A DNA stretch of 64,000 nt from Okapia johnstoni (Eukaryota; Chordata; Mammalia; Artiodactyla; Giraffidae), in contig CM044321.1 in assembly GCA_024291935.2 (NCBI GenBank), positions 66,458,985-66,522,984 of the forward strand, given 5' to 3'. Both the position numbers and the translations under genes were made by a program. The notes below the pieces were generated by a model that was given only the letters and a program-made list of their open reading frames with translations, was not told where the DNA came from and searched no databases. This document shows, one piece after another, positions 44,331 to 56,408 of the stretch; position 1 is the stretch's first letter, and the number at the start of each line of letters is the position of its first letter.

Positions 44331-44520
44331 TAGTGGTAAAGAACCCGCCTGCCAATGCAAGAGACATAAGAGATGTGGGTTCAATCCCGGGGTAGGGAAG
44401 ATCCCCTGCAGGAGGGCATGGCAACCCACTCCATTATTCTTGCCTGGAGAGTCTCATGAACAGAAGAGATTGGTGGACTACAGAGCAAAGAGTCAGACAC
44501 GACTGAAGTGACTTAGCACA
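44331..44520 (+). mobile_element. Bov-tA SINE, 5'-truncated
   Basis: AGTGGTAAAGAACCCGCCTG to GACTGAAGTGACTTAGCACA. The first ~20 bp of the head is missing. It is followed by CATGCATGCATGC. Confidence 0.88.
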
Positions 44521-45279
44521 CATGCATGCATGCTGAGTGCTTAAGCTAAGTCTTCTATTATTATTCCAGAAATTAACTGTTCCCCCAAATGACCCACCTC
44601 TCTCAAGGCTGGGTCTATATTTAGAATTATATCAGTTTAAGAAACATCTATAATAATTTAGAACTGGTTTGCACTGAAATTGCTCAGTCTAACAGACCAG
44701 AGGTAGTCAAACCCTGCTGCCAAGGAACAGGGGTGCACACCACATTCCTGAAATCAAACAACAGCCTGCTCTTCCTAATTCACAGAGATTCATGGAGAGA
44801 ATATTTAGGTGTTTTTCTCAAAAAAATTTTTTCTTAAACACTTCTCCTGGGTTATTATTTATCTGTAAGGATTCTACAGCAAAAATGTATATTCTGGATT
44901 TTTAAATTTAACATTTAAAATGCTGATGGCATCCTGCAAATAGCCTCCTGATTTTCCAGATGCCGTCTCACCAGAGCACATCTGGGACTCACATACAACC
45001 ATCAGCCAACTAAAGCATCTTCCCTGAAAAAGTCATCTAAACACAATCTATTTGCAATATGTGGATACGTAGCAATATGTATGAAAGTGTATGAGGCTAT
45101 AAACACGATTATTTTTCACATTAGTAGAACTTTTATTCTTTTTGGTGGACTATATTCCAGGCCCTTAAATTTTTCTTCCAACAAAAGTAGCAACTAAATT
45201 CAAAATCAGCTTAAGAAGCGTGTTATAAGTGGGTATGGGGAATTAATATGTGAATATGTGATTATGCCAATCATACCAT
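44521..45279. other. Single-copy DNA
   Basis: No feature recognised. Confidence 0.45.
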
Positions 45280-45440
45280 AGACATTATCTCTTTCAGTCT
45301 TCAAACCAACATATAAAGTAGACAACATTTTTCTCATTTTTCTTATATGGAAAAGTTTCAGCGAGGGTGTCATATTCCAGATTATACAACCCAATGAGGG
45401 GTAAACCAGGGTTTGAACCAAAAGTATTTGACTTCCCACT
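45280..45440 (-). repeat. MIR, antisense
   Basis: CATTATCTCTTTCAGTCTTC, AACATTTTTCTCATTTTTCT and GGTAAACCAGGGTTTGAACC keep the order of antisense MIR. Confidence 0.65.
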
Positions 45441-45917
45441 TCTCAATTCATATTGAGGAGGGAATATTCTTCATATTCCATTCTCACCATTAGAGACTAC
45501 TTGAAAACATTTTTGGTGCAACTTTAGTCCATCAAGCTAAAATAGCAATTTGAAAAACACACTGCTAGATGATGGGCTGCAAAGACAATTAAGACACAGC
45601 CCCATCAGGCCTGGAGGAGCCCACAGTTTGAGGCAGGAAGGCAGAAGCCATAAGGAAGAAAGTGATAAATGCTATTCGGAGGCACAAGATGTTCATCCTG
45701 CCAGCAATGCTCGCCCACATTCACACCCTGGTGAGCTCCCAGCTCTTCTAAAGCCCAGGGCCGCCTACTCTAAGGAGCCAACCAGAAACCCTTCTCTGCC
45801 ACTTTCTCCTCTGCTTCTGCAGCACCGTACATATCCCCCTCATGAAACGATTAACTCTATGCATTACACGTCTCTCTTCCCCACTATATTTTGATTTGTT
45901 TTAAAAAATAAGGTTCA
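45441..45917. other. Single-copy DNA with L2-like trace
   Basis: GGGCTGCAAAGACAATTAAG near 45574 and following text may be an L2 fragment. The 114-codon frame at 45550-45894 spans this and is not called. Confidence 0.45.
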
Positions 45918-46137
45918 TTTGAGATTTCTCTGGAGGTCTGATAGCTAAGTTGCCACACTCCCAATGTAGGGGGCCCAGATTTGATCCCTAGTCAGGGAAC
46001 TAGATCCCACATGCAGCAACTAAGAGTTCATAGGCCACAACTAAAGATCCCGCCTGCCACAACGAAGATCAAAGATCCCTCATGCTACCACTAAGACCCA
46101 GCACAGACAAATAATTAATAAAAAGAAAGAAAGAAGG
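45918..46137 (+). mobile_element. CHR-type SINE
   Basis: GAGATTTCTCTGGAGGTCTG, AGATTTGATCCCTAGTCAGG, GGGAACTAGATCCCACATGC and several CAACTAAGA / CCACAACTAAAGATCC modules, ending in an A/GA-rich tail. Confidence 0.88.
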
Positions 46138-46579
46138 GTTGTCTGTCTATAATATCACTCACTTTCTTGGAGACCAGAGTTGGTCAACTCATCTGGATCA
46201 TGTGATGCTACCCAAACATCATGTTCATTGGGAAAAGATATTCCTCTCAGCAAGAAAGATGGTTCCTAGGTCAAGGGCACACTCAAAGCTTATCTGTCTT
46301 ACTAGAACTTCTAACGAGATCTCAGGGTTCATTTATAGAAGCATGTAAAGTGAGCATCTCAATAAGATTATTCCTTTTTTTTTATCTCTACCCTATATTC
46401 CTAGCACACTGTCTATTTTACATAGTACATGCTTGATATGTGCTTATTGAGTGAATAAGAAATGAATGAGCAAATGAAAAAACAATAACCTTCCATGTTG
46501 AATATGTACTTAGAAGATGGATTGTATGGAATACTAAGGGGCTTTCTCATTTGAAAAGAAAATTACGTTAGTGTGTTTT
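46138..46579. other. Single-copy DNA with L2-like tail
   Basis: TATTCCTAGCACACTGTCTA, then ATAGTACATGCTTGATATGT and TTATTGAGTGAATAAG near 46397-46460, resembles a sense L2 3' end. No gene. Confidence 0.5.
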
Positions 46580-46588
46580 CCAGATATT

Positions 46589-47001
46589 CAGTTCAGTTCA
46601 GCTGCTCAGTTATGTCCGACTCTTTGCACCCCACGGACTACAGCATGTCAGGCTTCCCTGACCATTACCAACTCCCGGAGCTTACTCAAACTCATGTTCA
46701 CAAGTCGGTGATGCCACCCAACCATCTCATCCTCTGTGGTCTCCTTCTCCTCCCGCCTTCAACCTTTCCCAGCATCAGGGTCTTTTCCAATGAATCAGTT
46801 CTTTGAATCAGGTGGCCAAAGGATTGGAGTTTCAGCTTCAGCATCAGTCCTTCCAATGAATATTCAGGACTGATCTCCTTAAGGATTGACTGGCTGGATC
46901 TCCTTGCAGTCCAAGGGACTCTCAAGAATCTTCTCCAACACCACAGTTCAAAAGCATCAATTCTTCAGTGCTCAGCTTTCTTTATAGTCCAACTCTCACA
47001 T
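46589..47001 (-). mobile_element. BovB 3' end with 9-bp target duplication
   Basis: CAGTTCAGTTCAGCTGCTCA to CAACTCTCACAT, about 410 bp, antisense, 5'-truncated. The 9-bp CCAGATATT occurs at 46580-46588 and 47002-47010. Confidence 0.93.
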
Positions 47002-47010
47002 CCAGATATT

Positions 47011-47658
47011 ATTTAAGCTCAAATTCAAATTAAAAATGGGAACATATTAACTCATATTGGAACTTGGAACCTGGATCTGAAATTATGCTACAGGAGAAAT
47101 TTCCTTCTTGTTTTAAAGTCTTTCTTCTGAACTTCCAAATGCCTCCTTCATTACTGGCATTCTACAGGAGCACTCACAGGCCTGCTGAGTATCCCAGCAA
47201 GGGATCCATTCTCAGCAAGAAGCCATTAGGTTCTTGGATCCAAATCACGACTCTGTTCTCAGCATCCTCTAGGATGCTAAGCCACAGTCCTCACTACATT
47301 TTACTAACTTGTTCCTCTTCTGTAGTGTTTACAAGACCATGGAGCTTGTTTTCTAGATAGAAAACTTAAAAGCAAAACCTGTCTTCTACTTGTTTTGAAT
47401 CCACTATTAGCAAATGTGCACTAACATCAGCCAGAGCAAATAGCAGATACACAACAGACATTTGTTGAACGAACAGCTGGAAAAGTCTCATTTTTATGGC
47501 AAGTTCTTACTTATCAAAGAATATTAATGTACTTAATGTTATCTGAGCTTTAGTTTAAGGAGATACATGGGTTGATACTCCATTTTATAGATGAAGAAGT
47601 AGAAACACAGAAAAGAGAAATTATTTGTTCTGAAATAAAAAAGAAAAATAGGACAACC
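47011..47658. other. Single-copy DNA
   Basis: Weak MIR-like text near 47575-47625 (CCATTTTATAGATGAAGAAG). No gene. Confidence 0.45.
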
Positions 47659-47666
47659 AATTAAAA

Positions 47667-48509
47667 TTGAGAAATTTGTATGCAGGTCAGGAAGCAACAG
47701 TTACAACTGGACATGGAACAACAGATTGGTTCCAAATAGGGAAAGGGGTATGTCAAGGCTGTATACTGTCATCCTGCTTATTTAACTTATATGCAGAGTA
47801 CATCATGAAAAATGCTGGGATGGATGAAGAACAAGATGAAATCAAGATTGCTGGGAGAAATACCAATAACCTCAGATATGCAGATGACACCACCCTTATG
47901 GCAGAAAGAGAAGAACTAAAGAGCCTCCTGATGAAAGTGAAAGAGAAGAGTGAAAAAGTTGGCTTAAAACTCAACATTCAGAAAAAACTAAGATCATGGC
48001 ATACAGTCCCATCACTTCATGGCAAACAGATGGGGAAACAGTGGAAATAGTGACAGTCTTTATTTTGGGGAGCTCTAAAATCACTGCAAATGGTGATTGC
48101 AGCCATGAAATTAAAAGATGCTTGCTCCTTGGAAGAAAAGTTAAGGACCAACCTAGACAGCATATTAAAAAGCAGAGACATTACTTTGCCAACAAAGGTC
48201 TCTCTAATCAAAGCTATGGTTTTTCCCATAGTCATGTATAGATATGAGAGTTGGACTATAAAGAAAGCTGAACGCCGAAGAATTGATACTTTTGAACTGT
48301 GGTGTTGGAGAAGACTCTTGAGAGTCCCTTGGACTGCAAGGAGATCCAACCAATCCATCCTAAAGGCAATCAGTCCTGAATATTCATTGGAAGGACTGAT
48401 GCTGAAGCTGAAACTCCAATACTTTGGCCACCTGATGATGCAAAGAACCAACTCATTTGAAAAGACCCTGATGCTGGGAAAGATTGAAGGCAGGAGGAGA
48501 AGGGGATGA
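47667..48509 (+). pseudogene. BovB reverse-transcriptase remnant
   Basis: Two main open parts: 47667-48050 (127 codons; GKGVCQGCI and RYADD motifs) and 48090-48509 (139 codons; thumb to arginine-rich C-terminal block, then TGA). The frame change lies in an A-run near 47980. This truncated copy never had the upstream half. Confidence 0.85.
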
Positions 48510-48659
48510 CAGAGGAAGAGACAGCTGGATGGCATCACCAACTCAATGGACATGAGTTTGAGTAAGCTCTGGAAGTTGGTGATGGACAGGCAGGCCTGGT
48601 GTGCTGCAATCCATGGGGTGGCGAAGAGTCGGACATGACTGAGCAACTGAACTGAACTG
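47671..48659 (+). mobile_element. BovB, 5'-truncated, 12-bp target duplication
   Basis: About 990 bp from GAAATTTGTATGCAGGTCAG to the GAACTGAACTG end. The perfect 12-bp AATTAAAATTGA (47659-47670, 48660-48671) makes both ends exact. YADD is intact near 47880, but an extra A near 47985 and other changes shift the frame. Confidence 0.96.
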
Positions 48660-48671
48660 AATTAAAATTGA

Positions 48672-50640
48672 ATTTCAGATGAACAATAAATAAACTCTAG
48701 GGTAAATTTGAGACTATGCTCCATTGCCAAAATGCATGGGATTTAATAACAGTAAAAAATTGTTCATTATATTTACTAGCAATTAAAATTTAACTGAATA
48801 TTTTGTGTTTTCTTGGGCAACCCTAGACCAATAGATTTTGTTAGTGGTGAGGCAAAAGGAAATCATTTCATCCTGATCAAATCATTGAAACGCCCACATT
48901 AGCCTATAATTTAACCAAAAACAAAATAAGGGAAATAAATAGACACCTGAGTTGAAGTGATATCAATATGGGCAAAGAAATTTTGTCACAATTTCCAAGC
49001 TCTTTAAGAAGAAGGCAATTTAGCCCAGTAACTACAATAAGACACTTTATGAGATATTTTAAATAGTAGTAAAAGTTCTAGCTTGTACCTAAGATGGAAT
49101 TTGCGCAACTCTGAAAAACTTGCGGGGTCAGCCCCCAAAGAATTCTCTTTGCTGAAAGACCTAAGAGCCCCAGGCAGAGAGAGGACAAGTTTTTATTACT
49201 TGCCTACTCTGTGGCGACAAAGAGAGGAATAAGTCAGGTGTGGTCTCTGCCTTCCCAGAAGAGAGAACCTAACTCTGTAGAAATCCCCCTTAAACAGCCA
49301 AGAAGCAAGAAAACATCCCACTTGGCCAAGTAATCAATCCTTAGAAACTGAGAACAGCTATTTAGAGTACAGCAGTATTTGTCCTACAGACTATCCCATG
49401 TTCATCTTCCTGGCCTGCATCCCAGAAAGAGAGAGGACTGCAAGGAATATAAAAGTGCTGCTTCCCTGCAGCATCTGAAAAACACGGAGAGTACAATGAG
49501 CCCAGCGTTCCACCAAGACTCACAGAGTGTGCTATGGGCGGGAAGACAGCACTCCCCCTTCCCTCCCTGTACATCATGCTTTGACACAGAAGAGAAGCAG
49601 GCATGGCAAACTTAGGAGAAACTCATCAGGAACACACCGCAAAACCCCCAGAGACACCCTAACGTACTTTGGGAAGAATTTGCAAGGGTGGGAGGTCCTC
49701 TGTCAGCAGGTGAGAACAACAGATGATGAAATATTGAGATGAAGCCCCTGAGTGTCACTGGCTGATGAGTCTTAGAAATCTACATGAGGCAGCTGATTAC
49801 ACTCGATTGTCAACCATTAAATGCTGGAGTATCACCATGTCTGATTTCAACCATGTCAATACCACGTGGCAGCATATCTGGGCCTCTTTGTTAACTTTAT
49901 CTTTCTGAATTTATTTCCAACGGAAAATGATTTAAATCATTTAAAGTGGTTAAAACATTTTTCATCATCCTAATACATATAATTCTTACTCAACTCTTTA
50001 AATACTTTGGCAGGCACATTAAAGGACAAGATGAAATATTAAAATTTCCCAAGATATGACAACCTTCCAGCTCATAAAAACTATATTGCAACAGCCCTTA
50101 AAGAGAAATATAATATGAGGGCTTTGGGAATTAAATGTAACCAATCCTATCCTAGGGTTCATCTAATGAGCTGCTCAAGACCTCATGTTTTCCTTTGCCA
50201 CTGGCGCATCTGTCGGGTGATTAAAGATGCTTTTTTGAGAATCAGAACAGGTGCAATAGTTAAGATTTCCTCAGGAAGAGACAAACATTAAAAAAAAAAA
50301 AAACAGGGTAGAGTACAATTCACTTGACAGTGTTTTACAGGGGAAATTTTTTTATATAAATAACAAAAAAAAGAATTTGTTAATTTACCCTAAATTTACA
50401 CATGGAGAGTCATTTTTCTCATCTTTAAAGAGAGGCTAATAAATAGATTTCTAAATTAGGGCAGCATTCAAGTTCCATTCATTCTTTTATTTCATTTCTT
50501 TCTATTTTTTTTAAATGTCTTCAAGAATTTTCACTGGTTTTCCTAGCTCAGTTACTCTCAGGTATATAGTCAAGGTGCTAGTAAAATATACTTTTCCATA
50601 TTAACACATTTTTTGTTAATTTAATCTCTTAATTTAAAAG
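48672..50640. other. Single-copy DNA, 2 kb
   Basis: No transposon recognised. 49362-49742 has overlapping short open frames on both strands and slightly higher GC, but no motif. A run of 14 A's lies at 50290-50303. Confidence 0.5.
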
Positions 50641-50647
50641 TGCCTCA

Positions 50648-50853
50648 GGGACTTCCCTGGCAGTTCAGTGGTTAAGGCTTCGCCTTCCAATGCAGAGAGT
50701 TGTGAGTTTGATTTCTGGTTGGGAAGATAAGATCCCATATGCCTCACCACCAAAAAAATCAAAACATAAAACAGAAACAGTATTGTAACAAATTCAATAA
50801 AGACTGTTAAAAAGTCTTTATGGTCTGCATAAAAAATCTTAAAAAAAAGTAAA
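50648..50853 (+). mobile_element. CHR-2 SINE with long 3' tail
   Basis: GGGACTTCCCTGGCAGTTCA, GTGAGTTTGATTTCTGGTTG and the family-specific tail AACAAATTCAATAAAGACTG … TATGGTCTGCATAAAAAATC. Duplication TGCCTCA at 50641-50647 and 50854-50860 (10 bp if one mismatch is allowed). Confidence 0.9.
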
Positions 50854-50860
50854 TGCCTCA

Positions 50861-51179
50861 ACTGAGTTTCCAAATATTACCCACCCACCCACTCTCCAAC
50901 TTTCCTTATCTTTCAGAAGCCATTCCTCTTGCATGGCTGAACCTCAGATCTGTCCTACCTTCTGCAACAATGTTTCTCTCTCCCATTCTCCATCAGCCAC
51001 AACCTCTCTGAAGCCCCTCTGCCTTTTATAATCTACATGTATGATGTCACACCACTTGACACCTCGTTCTAATTTCTTCCTCAGACTTTCTCTTAGCAAA
51101 TGCCTCAGTAAATTCACGTTTAAAAGAGGTCAACCATTTGGTTAGGTAACTAGCATCTATCAAAAAAAAAAATTAACAG
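50861..51179. other. Single-copy DNA
   Basis: No feature recognised. Confidence 0.4.
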
Positions 51180-51329
51180 CATTTCATCAAACAAAAACCA
51201 AAAAGAATATTAAAATACAAATGTGTGTGGATCCATGTACTGAGGCAAGGTTCCTATTGTAATTTAAATAAGCTGTGATCAATTAAAGATCCATGTTGTA
51301 ATCCCTAGAGCAAGTGCTAAATGCAAATA

Positions 51330-51473
51330 CAGTCCATAGAATTCTCCAGGCCAGAATACTGGAAAGGGTAGCCTATCCCTTCTCCAGCAGATCTTCTTGA
51401 CCCAGGAATCAAACTGGGGTCTCCTGCATTGCAGGAGGATTCTTTATCAACTGAGTTATCAGGGAAGCCCCCT
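51330..51473 (-). mobile_element. Bov-tA variant in L1, 12-bp target duplication
   Basis: CAGTCCATAGAATTCTCCAG to ATCAGGGAAGCCCCC, antisense. The 3' BovB-derived end is mostly missing. Perfect TAAATGCAAATA at 51318-51329 and 51474-51485. Confidence 0.93.
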
Positions 51474-51754
51474 TAAATGCAAATAAATATACCTAAAGAG
51501 CCAGTAGATTAAATCAAAATGTTACTAAAAACATTTCATGTACAAAGAAAGAAGACAGGCAAGGAGATACAGAAGAACAAAAAGAGATGATGCAAATTGA
51601 AAAAAAAATGACAAAATAGTGGACCTAAATTCAACCACATGATTAATTACTTTGAATGTAACAGACTAAATACTCTGATTAAAAGATAGAAATATTTACA
51701 CCATATAAAAAGCAACACTCAGCTGTATGTGCTCTATCACAGAAGCATTTAAAA

Positions 51755-52282
51755 TCAGTTCAGTTCAGTCGCTCAGTCGTGTCTGACTCTTTGCGACCCC
51801 ATGAATCGCAGCACGCCAGGGCTCCCTGTCCACCACCAACTCCCAGAGTTTACCCAAACCCATGTCCATTGAGTCGGTGATGCCATCCAACCATCTCATC
51901 CTCTGTCATCCCCTTCTCCTCCTGCCCCCAATCCTTCTCAGCATTAGGGTCTTTTCCAATGAGTCAACTCTTTGCATGAGGTGGCCAAAGTTTTGGAGCT
52001 TCAGCTTCAACATCAGACCTTCCAGTGAACACCCAGGACTGATCTCCTTTAGGATGGACTGGTTGCATCTCCTTGCAGTCCAAGGGACTCTCAAGAGTCT
52101 TCTCCAATACCACAGTTCAAAAGCATCAATTCTTCGGCACTCAGCTTTCTTCACCATCCAACTCTCACATCCATAGATGACCACTGGAAAAACCATAGCC
52201 TTGACTAGACGGACCTTGGTTGGCAAAGTAATGTTTCTGCTTTTAAATATGCTGTCTAGGTTGGTCATAACCTTCCTTCCAA
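51755..52282 (-). mobile_element. BovB 3' end in L1
   Basis: TCAGTTCAGTTCAGTCGCTC to ATAACCTTCCTTCCAA, about 528 bp, antisense. L1 text (…GCATTTAAA / GGTACAAATAGATTGAAAGT) joins across it. An open part of 140 codons on the minus strand starts in L1 and continues into the BovB C-terminal region; it is fortuitous at its start. Confidence 0.92.
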
Positions 52283-53566
52283 AGGTACAAATAGATTGAA
52301 AGTAAAATAAAAAAGACATATCATGCAAACAGTAAGCATAAGGAAGATAAAGAGACTATTAGTATCAGATAAGATAGACTTGAAGACAAGGAAACTTTCC
52401 AGAGACAAAGAAAAATAAGTTAAGATATAACAATCATACAAGTACAACACCTACTAAAAAAACTGCATGATACATAAAGCAAGAGCTGTCTAAACTGAAA
52501 TAGACAACAATCTGAGCCAAGGTTTTCACACTCCTCTCAGTAATTGATAGAACAGGTAGACATAAAATCAGTAAAAATATGAAAAATTTGAACAAAACTA
52601 TCAACCAACGTGACTAAATTGACATTTATTGATGTTCCACCTAACAACGGCAGTATTTTCAAGTGCATGTGAAACATTCATCAAGATAGACCATATGCTA
52701 GACCAAAAAAAATAACCTCAGTAAATACAAAAGGACTGAACTCACATAGCATGTTTCATGACCCACAAAAGAATAAAATTAGAACTTAACAGAAATGCAT
52801 CGGGGTATATCCATATATTTGGAAATTAAACAATATATTTCTAAGTAATTGCAGGATCAGAGAAATAAATCACAAAACAAATTAGAATATATTCAGAGCT
52901 AAATTGAACTGAAAACATAAGATGTCAAACTTATGGAATTTAGTGAAAGAAAATACATTTTCAAATGTTAATAACAGAAATGAAGGAAAGCCTAAAATCA
53001 ATTATCTAAAATTCCCTTTTTAAGAGATAAAAGAATAAGTAAAGCCCAAAATAAGGAAAAGGAAAGAAATAATATTATAAGTTTAAAAATAAAAATTAAA
53101 CAATTGAGAAAATCAATAAAACTAAAACAAAGTTCTTTGAAAAAATTCATGAAATTGATATACATCTACTTACACTGAACAAGAACAAAAGAGGTAAGAA
53201 ATAAATTACCAATATCGGGAGTGAAAGAGAGGACCTTACCACACATCTCATAGAAATATAAAGGATGATAGGAAATATTACTGATAACTTTATGCCAATA
53301 AACCCAACTATATAGATGAAGTCAACAAAGTCTTTGAAATACACAAACAGCAAAAATAATTCAGGATGAAATACAGAATCTAAATAGTTCTATATTAATT
53401 CTTTAAAGTTGAAATTATAATTTATACTCTTTGCATTTAAAAAAATGTATGTCTGGAGAACTTCCCAGGTGAATTCTAATAAACATTTAAAGAAGAAATA
53501 GTACCCATTCTACACAAAATCTTTCAGAATATATTGAAGGGAATACTTCCTCTATTCATTGCCTTG

Positions 53567-54225
53567 AGGCTGGTGTAACAATTTAACATAAATTTGCTGG
53601 CTTAAAACAACAGAAATTTATTCCCTCACTGTTCTGGAGGCCAGAAATCCGAATAGCATAACTGGGCCAAAATCAAGGTGTCAGTTGGACTGTGCTTCCC
53701 TCAGAGGCTCTATGTAGAACCCTTTCCTGGACTCTTTCAGCTTCCAGTGGCTATTTCCTTGGCATGTGACCCTGTTACTCCAATCTATGCCTCTATGGTC
53801 TCACTGCCTCCTTCTCTTCTCCTCTTCCATCTGTGTGAAATCTCCCTCTGCCTCTTACTTGTAAGAACATTTAATGATTGTATTTACAGGCAAGCTTGAT
53901 AATCCGAGACAATTCCCCATTTCAAGACAATTTCCCCATTCTCTCAACTTAATCATATTAGCAAAATTCTACTTGTATTTAAGATGACAATCAGAAATTC
54001 TGGGGATTAGCACATCTTTGAGGACCTTATTTGGGATTGCCTGGTGGCTCAAACAGTAAAGAATCCACCTGTAGTGTAGGAGACCCAGGTTTGATCCCTG
54101 GGTTAGGAAGAGCCCCTGGAGAAGGGAACAGCAACTCATTCCATTATTCTTGCCTGGAGAATCCCATGGACAGAGGATCCTGGCAGGCTACAGTCCATGG
54201 GGACTTTATTTAGCTTACCATACTC
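53567..54225 (-). mobile_element. MLT1 solitary LTR in L1, split by Bov-tA
   Basis: Antisense MLT1: GGCTTAAAACAACAGAAATT, GTTCTGGAGGCCAGAAATCC, AAAATCAAGGTGTCAGTTGG, TTCTGGGGATTAGCACATCT. Interrupted at 54033-54202. It lies between L1 ORF2 pieces, so it is younger than this L1. Confidence 0.88.
54033..54202 (+). mobile_element. Bov-tA SINE in MLT1
   Basis: GGGATTGCCTGGTGGCTCAA to GCTACAGTCCATGGGG; the final BovB-derived part is absent. 9-bp duplication ACYTTATTT (54024-54032, 54203-54211; one mismatch). Confidence 0.92.
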
Positions 54226-54269
54226 CCCAACTTATTTTATTAACCTATATTACTATTACAAAAAACACT

Positions 54270-55506
54270 CAGTTCAGTTCAGTCTCTCAGTCATGTCCGA
54301 CTCTTTGCCACTCCATGGACTGCAGCATGCCAGTCCTCCCTGTCCATCACCAGCTCCCGGAGTTTACCCAAACTCATGTCCACTGAGTCAGTGATGCCAT
54401 CCAGCCATCTCATCCTCTGTCATCCCCTTCTCCTTCTGCCCCCAATCCTTCCTAGCATCAGGGTCTTTTCCAGTGAGTCAACTCTTTGCATGAGGTAGCC
54501 AAAGCATTGGAGTTTCAGCTTCAGCATCAGTCCTTCCAATGAATATTCAGGACTGATTGCCTTTAGGATAGACTGGTTGGATCTCCTTGCGGTCCAAGGG
54601 ACTCTCAAGAGTCCTCTCCAACACCACAGTTCAAAAGTATCAATTCTTCGGGGCTCAGCTTTCTTTATAGTCCAACTCTCACATCCATACATGACTACTG
54701 GAAAAACCATAGCCTTGACTAGACGGACCTTTGTTGGCCAAGTAATGTCTCTGCTTCTTAATTTGCTGTCTAGGTTGGTCATAACTTCTCTTCCAAGGAG
54801 TAAGCGTCTTTTAATTTCATGGCTGCAGTCACCATCTACAGTGATTTTAGAGGCCCCAAGAATAAAGACTGTCACTGCTTCCACTGTTTCCCCATCTATT
54901 TGCCAGGAAGTGATGGGACTGGATGCCATGATTTTAGTTTTCTGAATGTTGAGTTTTAAGCCAACTTTTTCTCTCTCCTCTTTCACTTTCATCAAGAGGC
55001 TCTTTAGTTCTTCTTCATTTTCTGCCATAAGGGTAGTGTCATCTGCATATCTGAGGTTATTGATATTTCTCCTGGCAATCTTGATTTCAGCTTGTGCTTC
55101 ATCCAGCCCAGCATTTTTCATGATGTACTCTGCAAATAAGTTAAATAAGCAGGGTGACAATATATAGCCTTGAGGTACTCCTTTTCCCATTTGGAATCAG
55201 TCTGTTGTTCCATGTTCAGTTCTAACTGTTGCCTCTTGATCTGCATACCTCCAGATTTCTCAGGAGGCAGGTCAGGTGGTCTGGTATCTCCATCTGTTTC
55301 AGAATTTTCCATAGTTTATTGTGATCCACACAAAGGCTTTGGCATAGTCAATAAAGCAGAAATAGATGTTTTTCTGGAACTCTCTTGCTTTTTCAATGAT
55401 CCAGCAGATGTTGGCAATTTGATCTCTGGTTCCTCTCCCTTTTCTAAATCCAGCTTGAACATCTGGAAGTTCACAGTTCACATACTGTTGAAGCCTGGCT
55501 TGGAGA
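54270..55506 (-). mobile_element. BovB, 1.24 kb, antisense, in L1
   Basis: From the 3' terminus CAGTTCAGTTCAGTCTCTCA to GTTGAAGCCTGGCTTGGAGA. It carries the largest surviving open frame of the window. It is very similar to the sense copy at 57344-58722 and shares its rare ACTTGGCCAACAAAG variant. Confidence 0.95.
54420..55190 (-). pseudogene. BovB reverse transcriptase, C-terminal 256 codons
   Basis: The open frame covers the palm and thumb of the BovB reverse transcriptase. It begins at GKGVPQGYI, where the usual QGCILSP cysteine is tyrosine, keeps YADD at residues 48-51, holds VMYGCES and the [16 protein letters not shown] block, and stops just after the arginine-rich GGRRRRG, where CGA has become TGA. 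Upstream sequence is shifted and contains stops (for example AFVWITINYG near 55310), so no full enzyme can be made. It lacks the N-terminal endonuclease entirely. Confidence 0.88.
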
Positions 55507-56187
55507 AGAAAAGAATATCACTCAAGCATATAAAAATAAAAATGCTTTAAAATATATTAGCAAACTGAATTCTACAATATATACAAAGAATAATGCATTA
55601 AAATCAAGTAAGTTTTATCTTAGGAATGCAATGCTAGTTTAATAACTGAAAATCATTAATATAATTCACTGTATTAATCCAGTAAAGTAGGAAAACCTTA
55701 TGATTATCTTAACAGATGCACATAATCTATTTGACAAAATTAAACACACATCCATGATAAAAGTTCTAAGCAAACTAGAAATAGAAGCAAATTTTCTCAA
55801 CTTGGTGAAGAGAATTTATGAGAGTCCTACAACTGACATTGTTCTTAATGATGAAGGATTGAATGCTTTCTGCTTAAGAGCAGTAACAAGGCAAACATTT
55901 CTGCTCCCCTTACTTCTATTCAGTGACTTACTGGAAGTCCTAGTCAATGCAGTAGACAAGAAAAGGAAATGAAAGCATGCAGTTTGGAAAGAAATTAGAG
56001 CATCTATATTTTTAAGATAATCATACCATGTATATGTAAAATCCCAAAGAATCTGCAAAACTGCTACTAGAACTAATAAGTGAATTTAGTAAGTTCACAA
56101 GGATTGAGGTCAACATGAAAAGATCAATTGCATTTCTATATACCAGCAAGAAACAACTAGAAAATGAAATTTAGGGGGAAAATCTAT

Positions 56188-56408
56188 GGATGCATGCTAA
56201 GTTGCTTCAGTTATTTCCAACTCTGCAACTCCATGGGCTGTAGCACACCAGGTTCCTCTGTCCATGGGATTCTCCAGGCAAGAATACTGGAGTGGGTTGC
56301 CATGCCCTTCTCCAGGGGATCTTCCTGACCCAGGGATTTAACCTGCATCTCTTAAGTTTCCTGCATTGGCAGGCAGGTTCTTTACCATTAGTACCACCTG
56401 GGAAGCCC
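56188..56408 (-). mobile_element. Bov-tA SINE, antisense, in L1
   Basis: ATGCATGCTAAGTTGCTTCA to TAGTACCACCTGGGAAGCCCC. An extra CTCTTAAGTTTCCTGCATTG variant occurs in the head region. L1 reverse-transcriptase sequence lies on both sides. Confidence 0.92.

Noticed and set aside
45550..45894. 114-codon open frame
   Set aside because: Overlaps L2-like sequence; no motif.
55700..55972. 90-codon open frame as a possible gene
   Set aside because: It is a degraded stretch of L1 ORF2 reverse transcriptase, not a separate gene.
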